In this document: positions 1 through 7,439 of the stretch, piece after piece
How the letters are laid out: every line of letters starts with the position of its first letter
Position numbering within the stretch: the stretch's first letter is position 1
Source of the DNA: Caldisericota bacterium
GTDB taxonomy: Bacteria > Caldisericota > JANLFM01
Assembly: GCA_024655865.1 (NCBI GenBank)
Contig: JANLFM010000033.1
Span: 1-11,069, forward strand
DNA length: 11,069 nucleotides
Direction: 5' to 3'
The notes under the pieces: generated by a model
The model's input: the letters and a program-made list of their open reading frames with translations, nothing else
The model's database searches: none
Told to the model about the DNA's origin: nothing
Position numbers and translations under genes: made by a program

Positions 1-296
1 TGAGCAGCTCCGGTGATCATGTTCTTGATGTAGTCAGCGTGCCCCGGGCAGTCAATGTGAGCGTAGTGGCGGTTAGCGGTTTCGTACTCCGCATGGTAGA
101 TGTTGATCGTGATCCCACGGGCCTTCTCCTCCGGAGCGTTGTCGATGTCGTAGAAGTCTAAGGGCTTGGTGGAAGTTCCGGCAGCAGCCAGGCACTTGGT
201 GATGGCGGAGGTAAGGGTAGTCTTACCGTGGTCGATGTGGCCGATGGTGCCCACGTTCACATGGGGTTTGGTCCTTTCAAATTTCTGTTTGGCCAT
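1..296 (-). CDS. tuf: Elongation factor EF-Tu, N-terminal part (cut by window edge)
   Basis: This GTPase carries aminoacyl-tRNA to the ribosomal A site in the cytoplasm. Only the first 98 codons are present; the full protein is normally about 395-400 residues, so about three quarters lies beyond position 1. Visible in the G domain are the P-loop GHIDHGKT (residues 19-26), the switch I end EEKARGITI (about 56-64) and the switch II motif DCPGH (82-86) followed by [12 protein letters not shown]. His86 is the conserved catalytic histidine of switch II. The ATG is preceded by AAGGAG with an 8-nt spacer, and the protein starts [20 protein letters not shown] as is usual. It lies 22 nt after fusA, so it is the last seen gene of the str operon. 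No frameshift is seen in the visible part. Confidence 0.97.
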   Translation of the reverse strand, partial: MAKQKFERTKPHVNVGTIGHIDHGKTTLTSAITKCLAAAGTSTKPLDFYDIDNAPEEKARGITINIYHAEYETANRHYAHIDCPGHADYIKNMITGAA

Positions 297-318
297 TTTC
301 TACTCTCCTTTTTTCAAT

Positions 319-2415
319 TTATGCGCTCTCTTTTTTCACTAATCCAATCGCTTCAATGAGGGTATCACCAATTTGCTTGGGCACAGGCTCGTAGCGATAA
401 AATTCAAGAGTGTGAGTTCCTCTGCCCTGGGTGATAGAGCGCAGATCAGTAGCATATCCGAACATGTTCGCTAAAGGAACTCTTGCTCGTACAATCTGAA
501 TATTGCCCTGAGTTTCAATACCCTCAATATGCCCTCTACGTGCTGTGAGATCGCCGAGGACGTCTCCCAGATATTCTCCCGGGATTATCACTTCGACCCG
601 CATAATAGGCTCGAGGAGTACAGGGTTGGCTTTCAAGGCGGCATCTTTAACAGCTTTAGAGGCCGCTATCTTAAAAGCGATTTCCGAGGAATCCACAGGA
701 TGATAGGAACCGTCAAAGAGCACGACCTTGATATCGATCATTGGGTATCCGGCGAGAACTCCGGACTCCATAGCGTCCCTGACTCCTGACTCCACTGCAG
801 GGACGAATTCCCTCGGGATAGCGCCCGAGACAATCTTGTTTTCGAAAACAAAACCCTGTCCTCTTTCTAAGGGTTCTATCTTGAGCCATACATGACCATA
901 TTGACCTCGGCCACCAGTCTGACGAATGTATTTTCCCTCAGCCTGGGCAGAGGAAGTCACGGTTTCTCGATAGGAGACCTGGGGTTTGCCCACGTTAGCT
1001 TCAACATTGAACTCTCTGAGCAAACGGTCCACGATGATTTCCAGATGAAGCTCGCCCATACCGGAAATCACCGTTTGTCCGGTCTCCTCATCTACTTTGA
1101 CCTTAAAGGTGGGGTCCTCTTCCGCCATTTTGGCCAGAGAGAGGGAAAGCTTATCCTGATCAGCCTTCGTTCTGGGTTCAATGGCCACTGAGATTACCGG
1201 GGTGGGGAATGGGATGGATTCAAGAAGAATAGGATGGCTTTCATTGGCTAAGGTGTCACCGGTCGAGGTGTACCTCAAACCTACAGCAGCGCCCAGGTCT
1301 CCTGCCTTTATCTCCTCAACATCTTCCCTGTGGTTGGCGTGCAAGCGAAGCAGGCGCCCTATTCTCTCTTTTTCCCCTTTGGAGACATTCAAAATGTATG
1401 TTCCCACTTTCATGGTCCCAGAATAAACGCGGAAAAAGGTCAATTTTCCCACAAAAGGATCGGCCATAATCTTGAAGGCTAAAGCACTCAGTGGTGCATC
1501 GGGTTTTGGCTCCCTGATTTCGCTCTGGCCAGTTTTGGGGTTGATGCCAGAAACAGGCGGGATATCAATAGGAGAAGGCAAATAATCCACGATCGCGTCC
1601 ATAAGCGGCTGAATACCTTTATTTCGATAAGAAGAGCCGCAGAGCACGGGCACGAACAAGCCCTTGATAGTTCCTTCGCGAACGAGGGACTTGACTTCCT
1701 GAACGGAGAGGGTATGCCCATCCAGATACTTCAACAGGTACTCCTCATTCACTTCAGCCACATTCTCCAAAAGGAGGGAGCGATATTTCTTTACCTCCTC
1801 AGTAAATTCAGGGGGAATCAGCTTCTTTTCGAATGACATCCCTAGGTCATCCAGGTAAAAATATGCTGCCTCTTCCACCAGGTCGATTACACCCTGGAAT
1901 TTATCTTCGGCACCGATGGGAAGCTGAAGAACCAGAGGACGGCTGTTCAAGCGCTCTTCGATCATTTTGACAACGCGGTAGAAATCAGCGCCTAAGCGAT
2001 CCATCTTATTTACGTAGACGATCCTCGGGACCCGATAGCGGTCAGCCTGGCGCCAGACGGTTTCAGTTTGAGACTGAACGCCAGCAACCCCACAGAGAAT
2101 GGTCACAGCTCCATCCAGAACCCTTAAGGACCTTTCAACTTCGACAGTGAAATCCACATGACCAGGAGTATCAATAATATTGATGCGAGCATCCCGCCAG
2201 AAACAGGTGGTCACGGCAGAGGTGATAGTAATTCCTCTTTCCTTTTCTTGAACCATCCAATCCATCGTGGCAGTGCCTTCATCGACCTCTCCAATGCGGT
2301 GGATCTTGCCGGTATAGAATAAGATGCGCTCGGTAGTAGTGGTCTTACCGGCATCAATGTGGGCGATAATACCAATATTTCTAATTTTCTCTAAGGGATA
2401 CTCCTGGTAATTCAT
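319..2415 (-). CDS. fusA: Elongation factor EF-G (translocase)
   Basis: This translational GTPase moves tRNA and mRNA through the ribosome after peptide bond formation and acts with RRF in ribosome recycling. It has 698 residues, the usual length. The G domain shows the P-loop AHIDAGKT (18-25), switch I ending in KERGITIT (58-65), DTPGH (82-86) and NKMD (about 136-139). Further on are [10 protein letters not shown] in domain [13 protein letters not shown] in domain IV and [10 protein letters not shown], whose His572 matches the domain IV tip histidine (His583 of E. coli). The C-terminal domain holds [10 protein letters not shown] and [10 protein letters not shown]. The ATG is only 8 nt after the rpsG stop. 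Its upstream region is a purine run (AAAAGAAAGA) with no real Shine-Dalgarno core, so translation is probably coupled to rpsG. The product starts [15 protein letters not shown], which fits the family; no other start is plausible. Confidence 0.98.
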   Translation of the reverse strand: MNYQEYPLEKIRNIGIIAHIDAGKTTTTERILFYTGKIHRIGEVDEGTATMDWMVQEKERGITITSAVTTCFWRDARINIIDTPGHVDFTVEVERSLRVLDGAVTILCGVAGVQSQTETVWRQADRYRVPRIVYVNKMDRLGADFYRVVKMIEERLNSRPLVLQLPIGAEDKFQGVIDLVEEAAYFYLDDLGMSFEKKLIPPEFTEEVKKYRSLLLENVAEVNEEYLLKYLDGHTLSVQEVKSLVREGTIKGLFVPVLCGSSYRNKGIQPLMDAIVDYLPSPIDIPPVSGINPKTGQSEIREPKPDAPLSALAFKIMADPFVGKLTFFRVYSGTMKVGTYILNVSKGEKERIGRLLRLHANHREDVEEIKAGDLGAAVGLRYTSTGDTLANESHPILLESIPFPTPVISVAIEPRTKADQDKLSLSLAKMAEEDPTFKVKVDEETGQTVISGMGELHLEIIVDRLLREFNVEANVGKPQVSYRETVTSSAQAEGKYIRQTGGRGQYGHVWLKIEPLERGQGFVFENKIVSGAIPREFVPAVESGVRDAMESGVLAGYPMIDIKVVLFDGSYHPVDSSEIAFKIAASKAVKDAALKANPVLLEPIMRVEVIIPGEYLGDVLGDLTARRGHIEGIETQGNIQIVRARVPLANMFGYATDLRSITQGRGTHTLEFYRYEPVPKQIGDTLIEAIGLVKKESA

Positions 2416-2423
2416 TCTTTCTT

Positions 2424-2894
2424 TTACCAGCGATAAGAGGCGAAGGCTTTGTTAGCCTCGGCCATCTTGTGCGCTTCCTCCTTTTTCTTCACTGCGCCGC
2501 CCATTCCCTGAAGAGCGTCCATAATCTCTGATGCCAGGCGCTCCTCCATGGTTCTTCCCTCTCTTGTTCGAGCGGCGTTCACCAGCCATTTTAGGCCAAG
2601 GGACAAACTCCGGTCCGGAGAAACCTCAATGGGTATTTGGTATGTAGCTCCTCCAATTCTTCGCGGCCTCACCTCGAGCAAGGGTTTACATCGTTCGAGG
2701 GCTTGCTCTAAGGCCTCAACGGCCGGCTTACCGGTTTTCTCTTCCACTGTTTTTAGGGCGCTGTAAACGACCCTTTCGGCGAGGCTCTTTTTTCCTTTAA
2801 GCATCACCTTATTGATCAGCTTGGTAACGAGCACGCTATTGTATCGAGAATCGGGTAATAGCTCTCTTTTCGGTACTGGACCTTTTCGCGGCAT
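2424..2894 (-). CDS. rpsG: 30S ribosomal protein S7
   Basis: S7 is a primary binder of the 3' major domain of 16S rRNA; it organises the head of the 30S subunit and lies near the E site and mRNA channel. The 156 residues equal the common bacterial length. Visible are the N-terminal [11 protein letters not shown], the helical core with [16 protein letters not shown] (25-40), the beta-hairpin region [14 protein letters not shown] (75-88) and the C-terminal [16 protein letters not shown] (141-156). The ATG has AGAGG 7-8 nt upstream, and this ribosome binding site overlaps the rpsL stop codon. The gap to rpsL is 10 nt and to fusA 8 nt. The short rpsL-rpsG gap leaves no room for an S7 autoregulatory operator of the E. 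coli kind. Confidence 0.98.
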   Translation of the reverse strand: MPRKGPVPKRELLPDSRYNSVLVTKLINKVMLKGKKSLAERVVYSALKTVEEKTGKPAVEALEQALERCKPLLEVRPRRIGGATYQIPIEVSPDRSLSLGLKWLVNAARTREGRTMEERLASEIMDALQGMGGAVKKKEEAHKMAEANKAFASYRW

Positions 2895-2904
2895 CTCTCT
2901 ACCT

Positions 2905-3294
2905 CTACTCTTCCTTTACTGTGGTTTTCGGTCTTTTAGCTCCATACAGAGAACGCCCCTGACGCCTGTTCTGTACACCTGCTGCATCCAGGGCACCACG
3001 AATAATGTGATATTTAATTCCAGGTAGGTCTTTGACCCTACCTCCTCTAACCAGAACAACCGAGTGCTCCTGCAAATTGTGGCCGATTCCGGGAATGTAT
3101 GCTGTCACCTCAGTCCCGGTGGTCAGTCGCACACGAGCGATCTTTCTTAAAGCCGAGTTCGGTTTCTTAGGGGTAGTAGTTCTTACGGCAATGCAAACCC
3201 CCCTGCGCTGAGGTGCCCCCTCGAGCGCTGGAGAAGCGGTTTTCGTTTTACCCTTTTCCCTACCTTTTCTAACTAATTGATTAATTGTCGGCAT
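2905..3294 (-). CDS. rpsL: 30S ribosomal protein S12
   Basis: S12 sits at the decoding centre of the 30S subunit and affects accuracy and streptomycin response. The product from the ATG at 3294 has 129 residues (E. coli 124; the extra residues are mainly the C-terminal TTVKEE tail). Conserved stretches are [12 protein letters not shown] at the start, [13 protein letters not shown] (39-51), [22 protein letters not shown] (71-92, in part) and YGAKRPK near the end. Lys43 and Lys88, the classic streptomycin-resistance positions, are the sensitive-type lysines, and Asp89, the residue methylthiolated by RimO in other bacteria, is present. An in-frame TTG at 3315 would add seven residues (QERKRR), but these codons are the purine-rich ribosome binding site (AGGAAAGGAAAAGGAGA), and the family begins at MPTINQ. 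First gene of the str cluster, 32 nt after a terminator-like hairpin. Confidence 0.98.
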   Translation of the reverse strand: MPTINQLVRKGREKGKTKTASPALEGAPQRRGVCIAVRTTTPKKPNSALRKIARVRLTTGTEVTAYIPGIGHNLQEHSVVLVRGGRVKDLPGIKYHIIRGALDAAGVQNRRQGRSLYGAKRPKTTVKEE

Positions 3295-3326
3295 TCTCCT
3301 TTTCCTTTCCTGCAAAAATCCTATTC

Positions 3327-3358
3327 AAAAATAAAGCTCCTGAAAAACAGGAGCTTTA
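3327..3358 (-). terminator. Rho-independent terminator or attenuator between the L7Ae-like gene and rpsL
   Basis: Read on the minus strand, TAAAGCTCCTG (3358-3348) pairs perfectly with CAGGAGCTTTA (3342-3332) around a five-T loop, giving an 11-bp stem that runs straight into TTTTTG (3331-3326). This is the form of an intrinsic terminator for minus-strand transcription; the plus-strand side has no U tract. It begins 19 nt after the stop of the L7Ae-like gene and ends 32 nt before the rpsL ATG. It may end transcripts from rpoBC and the L7Ae-like gene, or act as a partial terminator or attenuator that sets str operon expression. Which of these applies cannot be read from the sequence. Confidence 0.85.
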
Positions 3359-3377
3359 GCGATCCCTGAGGTTCCTT

Positions 3378-3620
3378 TTACTCTAAGATAGCTACAGCAC
3401 TTGCCCCTCTTTCAATTCCGGCGGCTTTTCCTAACTCAGCCATGGAATTGAAGAAGATCACTTCCACTCCTTTAATGGCGCATAATTTTTTAAGGTTTTC
3501 AATTATGCGCGGCTCAGAGTCTTCAGCAATGTAAACCCTCCATGCTTTACCACTCTCTACCGCTTTTATGGTCTGTCTTATTCCGACAACCCGATTTTTC
3601 ATCAAGAATGGACTGTCCAT
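3378..3620 (-). CDS. rplGB: L7Ae-family RNA-binding protein (YbxF/RplGB-like)
   Basis: A small protein of the L7Ae/L30e/S12e/Gadd45 family; relatives such as B. subtilis YbxF bind kink-turn RNA and occupy the same place between rpoC and rpsL. The role of the bacterial proteins is not well settled. The 80-residue product from the ATG at 3620 (B. subtilis about 82) shows the family pattern: GIRQTIKAVESGKA (13-26), then the strand VYIAEDSEP, a central Leu-Cys helix (KKLCAIKGVEV), and the C-terminal ELGKAAGIERGASAVAIL. The ATG has AAAGG with a 6-nt spacer. A TTG at 3653 would add 11 unrelated residues, and the promoter candidate at 3660-3688 would start transcription at about that spot, which argues against it. 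The gene lies 57 nt after rpoC and before a terminator hairpin. Confidence 0.9.
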   Translation of the reverse strand: MDSPFLMKNRVVGIRQTIKAVESGKAWRVYIAEDSEPRIIENLKKLCAIKGVEVIFFNSMAELGKAAGIERGASAVAILE

Positions 3621-3659
3621 CGAGAGCCTTTGAGAACCCCCATCGAACAGCAATTTTGA

Positions 3660-3688
3660 ATCCTAACAGGAAGTTTTCTAATTGTCAA
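3660..3688 (-). promoter_or_regulatory. Candidate sigma70-type promoter for the L7Ae-like gene and possibly str
   Basis: On the minus strand a perfect -35 TTGACA (3688-3683) is followed after exactly 17 nt by TAGGAT (3665-3660), a 4 of 6 match to TATAAT. The -35 box lies in the last codons of rpoC. Transcription would start near 3654-3651, leaving a leader of about 31-34 nt before the ATG at 3620. Based on motif match only; the -10 box is imperfect. Confidence 0.45.
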
Positions 3689-6600
3689 TATCTATATTGA
3701 TATTTTGTTCCTCTTTGGAAATAGTTGGAACCTTTTCTTCCTCCTCAGATTTTTCCACCTCCAAATCGCGGTAAAGGTGCAGGCCACTTCCTGCAGGAAT
3801 TAAGCTTCCGATTATTACGTTTTCCTTGAGGCCAATGAGCGGGTCAATTTTTCCCTTGATAGCCGCATCGGAGAGCACGCGAGTGGTCTCCTGGAAAGAA
3901 GCTGCCGAGAGGAAGGAGTCAGTAGCCAGGGCAGCTTTGGTAACTCCTAAAAGCACTGGCCTGGCGTCGGCGGGTTCCAACCCGAGCATAGTTACGCGGC
4001 GGTTCTCCTCCTCAAAGGTCCATTTGTCCACAAGATCTCCCGGAAGGAAAACGGTCTCCCCTGGGTTGTCAATTCTCACTTTGCGCAAAAGCTGACGGAT
4101 AATTAACTCAACGTGCTTGTCGTTAATGTCCACACCCTGGGCTTTGTAAACCTTCTGGATTTCCTGCAGGAGATATTCCTGGCATTCTTTAATTCCTTTA
4201 ACCCTGAGGATATCGTTAGGGTTCAGGGGACCTTCCGTAATTCTCTCTCCGGCCGCAATCTCGTCACCTTCCGCCACGCGCAACCTGGCACCGTAAGAGA
4301 CCTTGTATTCCTTTACCTCCCCGGTTTCCTTGTTAGTAACCCTGATGATCCTCTCTTCGGGAGCATCCACAATGTGGATTACGCCCTCGATCTCTGAAAT
4401 TGTAGCCATTCCCTTCGGCCGGCGGGCTTCAAAAAGCTCCTCCACACGAGGGAGACCCGTAGTGATGTCTTCTTCCGCAATACCTCCAGTGTGGAAAGTC
4501 CTCAGAGTAAGTTGAGTACCAGGTTCCCCGATGGATTGAGCCGCAATTATGCCCACGGCTTCACCTACCGTAACCAGAGCTCCGGTAGCTAGATCTCTAC
4601 CGTAGCATTTGGCGCAAACGGAGTTCCTGCTCTGACAGGTTAAGACAGAACGAATTTTCACCTTATTGATCAGCCTGTTCCCCTGATCATCCCTCAACTT
4701 GCCGAGGATTTCCACAGCGTCCTCATCGATTTCCTCTCCCGCCCGGGTAATTATCTCTCCGGTCTGAGGGTTGACGATATCCTCAGCCGCGATCCTTCCC
4801 AGGACCCTCTCCTCCAGTGGTTCGATCACGTTCTTGCCTTCAGTGATGTCTGTGATCTCTATCCAGTCCACCTTATTGCGCACCAGAACCTGGGGGATAT
4901 TCAGTTCATCCATTAACAGGGCCAGCTCTCTGGTAATCAAGTCACCGTCCTTAGCCAGGACTTCTCCGGTGAGGGGGTGCACCAAATCTTGAGCCAGCTC
5001 CTTGCCGATGGCCCTTTCTCCAAGGGATCTTTCGATTGCGGTTCCCTTCTTCAGGGGTCTGAGAAGGGATGTGGTGCAGTCCTCTTCGCGCACCACTACG
5101 TCCTGGGCGACGTCTACCAAACGGCGCGTCAAATAACCAGCGTCAGCGGTCTTAATAGCGGTGTCCGCCAGACCTTTACGAGCTCCGTGAGTGGAAATGA
5201 AGTATTCTAAAGTAGTCAGCCCATCCCGCAAGCTGCTCTTGATCGGGAACTCAATGATCCTTCCCGATGGGTCGGCCATTAAACCACGCATACCTACGAT
5301 CTGGCGCACCTGCTTGGGGTCTCCTCGGGCTCCGGACATGGCCATCATGTGTACCGGGTCAAAGTAATCGAGGTGAGCCAGAACCTTCTTTTCCATCTCT
5401 TCTGTGGCATGCTGCCAAATCTCCACGATCTTCAAATATCTGTCCTGATCGGAAAGCAGCCCCATCTGGTATACATTCTCCACCTCGTCCACTGCCTCTT
5501 CTGCTTCATGAATGATTCCTTCTTTCTCAGGAGGAATCTTGAAATCATCGATGGAAATTGTAATCCCGGCCTTTGTGGCCACCTGGAAACCCAGATCTTT
5601 GAGAGCATCAAGGACCAGGGAAGTTTTTGTGACTCCAAATTGTCGGTAGATATGGCCTACGATTTTTTGCAGCTCCCGCTTGGACATAGGGCTGTTGAAA
5701 AAAGGAGGATGCTGACCAGATTGATCTCCTAATGCCTGTCGGATGGTGTTATTGAAAATAATTCTTCCAGCTGTCGTGGTGATAATCTCTCCATCGATCC
5801 TGACCTTGATGGGAGCAAACATGCTGATGGCCCCCACCTCATAAGCCCGAACTGCTTCCAGGGGATCGGCAAAATATTTACCTTCCCCCTTGTCCCCCTC
5901 CCTCGTCAAGGTGAGGTAATAGCATCCTACGATGATGTCCCTTTGAGGAGCGGCCAGAGGCTTACCGTGAGCAGGGGAAAGGATATTGTATGCTGAGAGC
6001 ATCAGGATCCGGGATTCTGCCTGCGCAGCGGTAGATAGGGGAACATGGACTGCCATCTGGTCTCCATCGAAGTCGGCGTTAAAAGCCGTGCACACCAGAG
6101 GGTGAATTTGAATAGCTTTTCCTTCCACGAGCACAGGCTCAAAAGCTTGAATGCCCAATCGGTGCAAAGTCGGTGCCCTGTTCAAAAGAACCGGGTGATC
6201 CCGGATTACGTCCTCTAAAAGCTCCCAAACCTCGGGTTTTTGTCTTTCGATCATGCGCCGGGCGCTCTTGATATTGTGCACGAAACCGCGCTCCACGATC
6301 TTCTTCATCACGAACGGTTTGAACATTTCTAAAGCCATTTCCTTAGGAAGCCCGCACTGGTAAATCCTGAGTTTAGGACCGACCACGATCACAGAGCGTC
6401 CAGAGTAATCCACTCTCTTTCCTAAAAGGTTTTGTCGGAAGCGGCCCTGCTTCCCCTTGAGCATATCTGAAAGGGAGCGCAAAGGTCTGTTGCCCGGACC
6501 CACGATGGGTCTCGTCCTCCTGCCGTTATCAATTAAGGCATCCACTGCCTCTTGAAGCATTCTCTTTTCGTTCCTGATGATAATGTCTGGAGCACCAACC

Positions 6601-7439
6601 TCAATTAATTTTTTCAAGCGGTTGTTACGGTTGATCACCCTGCGATAAAGGTCGTTCAAGTCAGAGGTGGCAAAGCGTCCCCCGTCCAAGGGAACGAGAG
6701 GGCGAAGATCAGGGGGAAGCACGGGAAGTGCCTCAATCACCATCCACTCCGGCCGGTTACCGGACTTGCGTAAGGCTTCCACGACCTCTAAACGCTTTAT
6801 GGCCTTGGACCTTTTCTGACCCGCGGCATTCTGAATTTCGGATCGGAGCTCCTGGGCTGATTTATCTAAATCTACTTGCATCAGAAGTTCCTTTACCGCT
6901 TCCGCCCCGATCCCGGCTTTGAAGTGATCGCCATACTTGGCTTTCATTTCCTCGTATTCCTCAGTAGAAAGTGGTTGCTTGTAAAGAAGAGGAGTGTCGC
7001 CGGGGTCAGTGACAATAAAGGAAGCAAAGTAGACTACTTTTTCCAGAACCCTGAGAGGGATATCTAAAAGCAGAGCGATTCGAGAGGGAATGCCCCTGAG
7101 GAACCAAACGTGGGTCACCGGAGCGGCGAGCTCGATATGGCCCATTCTCTCCCTGCGAACTCTGGAAGTGGTAACCTCTACTCCACAGCGTTCGCAGATC
7201 ACGCCCTTGTAGCGCTGCCTTTTATATCTTCCGCAGTGGCACTCGTAATCCTTTTCCGGTCCGAAAATCCTCTCGCAGAAAAGGCCCTCCGGTTCGGGTT
7301 TTAAGGTACGGTAGTTTATGGTCTCGGCTTTCTTGACCTCACCATGGGACCAGAGACGGATTTTCTCGGGCGAGGCTAGACCTATCTGTATGGCATCAAA
7401 GCCGGGGAAAAAATCGAAAAAGGTATCTTTACTCTTCAA
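3678..7439 (-). CDS. rpoC: DNA-directed RNA polymerase subunit beta'
   Basis: Beta' forms the clamp and most of the active site of RNA polymerase. Numbered from the TTG at 7439 it has 1253 residues, between B. subtilis (about 1199) and E. coli (1407). In order: zinc site 1 (Cys67, 69, 82, 85), the sigma-binding coiled coil with [17 protein letters not shown], the Mg-binding NADFDGD (454-460), the bridge helix with [13 protein letters not shown], zinc site 2 (Cys788, 935, 942, 945), and the trigger loop [11 protein letters not shown] with His983. The large trigger-loop insertion of proteobacteria is absent. Between Cys788 and Cys935 a module appears twice (805-855 and 874-931). No ATG or GTG lies in frame before residue about 97, inside conserved sequence, so the start is non-ATG. 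The candidates are TTG at 7439 (12 nt after AGGAGG), ATA at 7445 (6 nt) and TTG at 7451 (directly after it). It overlaps rpoB by 11 nt. The C-terminal tail is acidic and Asn/Ile-rich. Confidence 0.95.
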   Translation of the reverse strand: MKSKDTFFDFFPGFDAIQIGLASPEKIRLWSHGEVKKAETINYRTLKPEPEGLFCERIFGPEKDYECHCGRYKRQRYKGVICERCGVEVTTSRVRRERMGHIELAAPVTHVWFLRGIPSRIALLLDIPLRVLEKVVYFASFIVTDPGDTPLLYKQPLSTEEYEEMKAKYGDHFKAGIGAEAVKELLMQVDLDKSAQELRSEIQNAAGQKRSKAIKRLEVVEALRKSGNRPEWMVIEALPVLPPDLRPLVPLDGGRFATSDLNDLYRRVINRNNRLKKLIEVGAPDIIIRNEKRMLQEAVDALIDNGRRTRPIVGPGNRPLRSLSDMLKGKQGRFRQNLLGKRVDYSGRSVIVVGPKLRIYQCGLPKEMALEMFKPFVMKKIVERGFVHNIKSARRMIERQKPEVWELLEDVIRDHPVLLNRAPTLHRLGIQAFEPVLVEGKAIQIHPLVCTAFNADFDGDQMAVHVPLSTAAQAESRILMLSAYNILSPAHGKPLAAPQRDIIVGCYYLTLTREGDKGEGKYFADPLEAVRAYEVGAISMFAPIKVRIDGEIITTTAGRIIFNNTIRQALGDQSGQHPPFFNSPMSKRELQKIVGHIYRQFGVTKTSLVLDALKDLGFQVATKAGITISIDDFKIPPEKEGIIHEAEEAVDEVENVYQMGLLSDQDRYLKIVEIWQHATEEMEKKVLAHLDYFDPVHMMAMSGARGDPKQVRQIVGMRGLMADPSGRIIEFPIKSSLRDGLTTLEYFISTHGARKGLADTAIKTADAGYLTRRLVDVAQDVVVREEDCTTSLLRPLKKGTAIERSLGERAIGKELAQDLVHPLTGEVLAKDGDLITRELALLMDELNIPQVLVRNKVDWIEITDITEGKNVIEPLEERVLGRIAAEDIVNPQTGEIITRAGEEIDEDAVEILGKLRDDQGNRLINKVKIRSVLTCQSRNSVCAKCYGRDLATGALVTVGEAVGIIAAQSIGEPGTQLTLRTFHTGGIAEEDITTGLPRVEELFEARRPKGMATISEIEGVIHIVDAPEERIIRVTNKETGEVKEYKVSYGARLRVAEGDEIAAGERITEGPLNPNDILRVKGIKECQEYLLQEIQKVYKAQGVDINDKHVELIIRQLLRKVRIDNPGETVFLPGDLVDKWTFEEENRRVTMLGLEPADARPVLLGVTKAALATDSFLSAASFQETTRVLSDAAIKGKIDPLIGLKENVIIGSLIPAGSGLHLYRDLEVEKSEEEEKVPTISKEEQNINIDIDN
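4647..5027 (-). repeat. Tandem module duplication inside beta'
   Basis: Copy 1 is coded by 5027-4875 (beta' residues 805-855) and copy 2 by 4820-4647 (874-931). Both follow the pattern ER-x2-G-x3-A-x-D-x-V-x-P-x-TGE, then G-x2-I and a closing I-x2-V-x2-R. By eye there are 17 identities in 51 aligned positions, and copy 2 has a 7-residue insertion (RDDQGNR). Copy 2 leads directly into the zinc-site sequence VLTC and so corresponds to the single module of other bacteria; copy 1 is the extra one. This is a protein-level repeat; the DNA copies have diverged well beyond a recent duplication. Confidence 0.65.

Noticed and set aside
2932-3294. Streptomycin or rifampicin resistance-type changes in S12 and beta
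   Set aside because: S12 Lys43 and Lys88 and beta Asp457, His467 and Ser472 all match the sensitive-type residues.
3295-3315. Longer rpsL starting at TTG 3315
   Set aside because: The extra residues QERKRR are simply the translated purine-rich ribosome binding site, and the S12 family starts at MPTINQ.
3385-3415. Possible rpsL promoter TTGAAA / TATCTT at the end of the L7Ae-like gene
   Set aside because: The spacer is 19 nt and both boxes are imperfect, so it is no better than chance in this AT-rich stretch.
3621-3653. Longer L7Ae-like protein starting at TTG 3653
   Set aside because: The added residues have no family match, and ATG 3620 has a well-spaced AAAGG and gives the normal family length.
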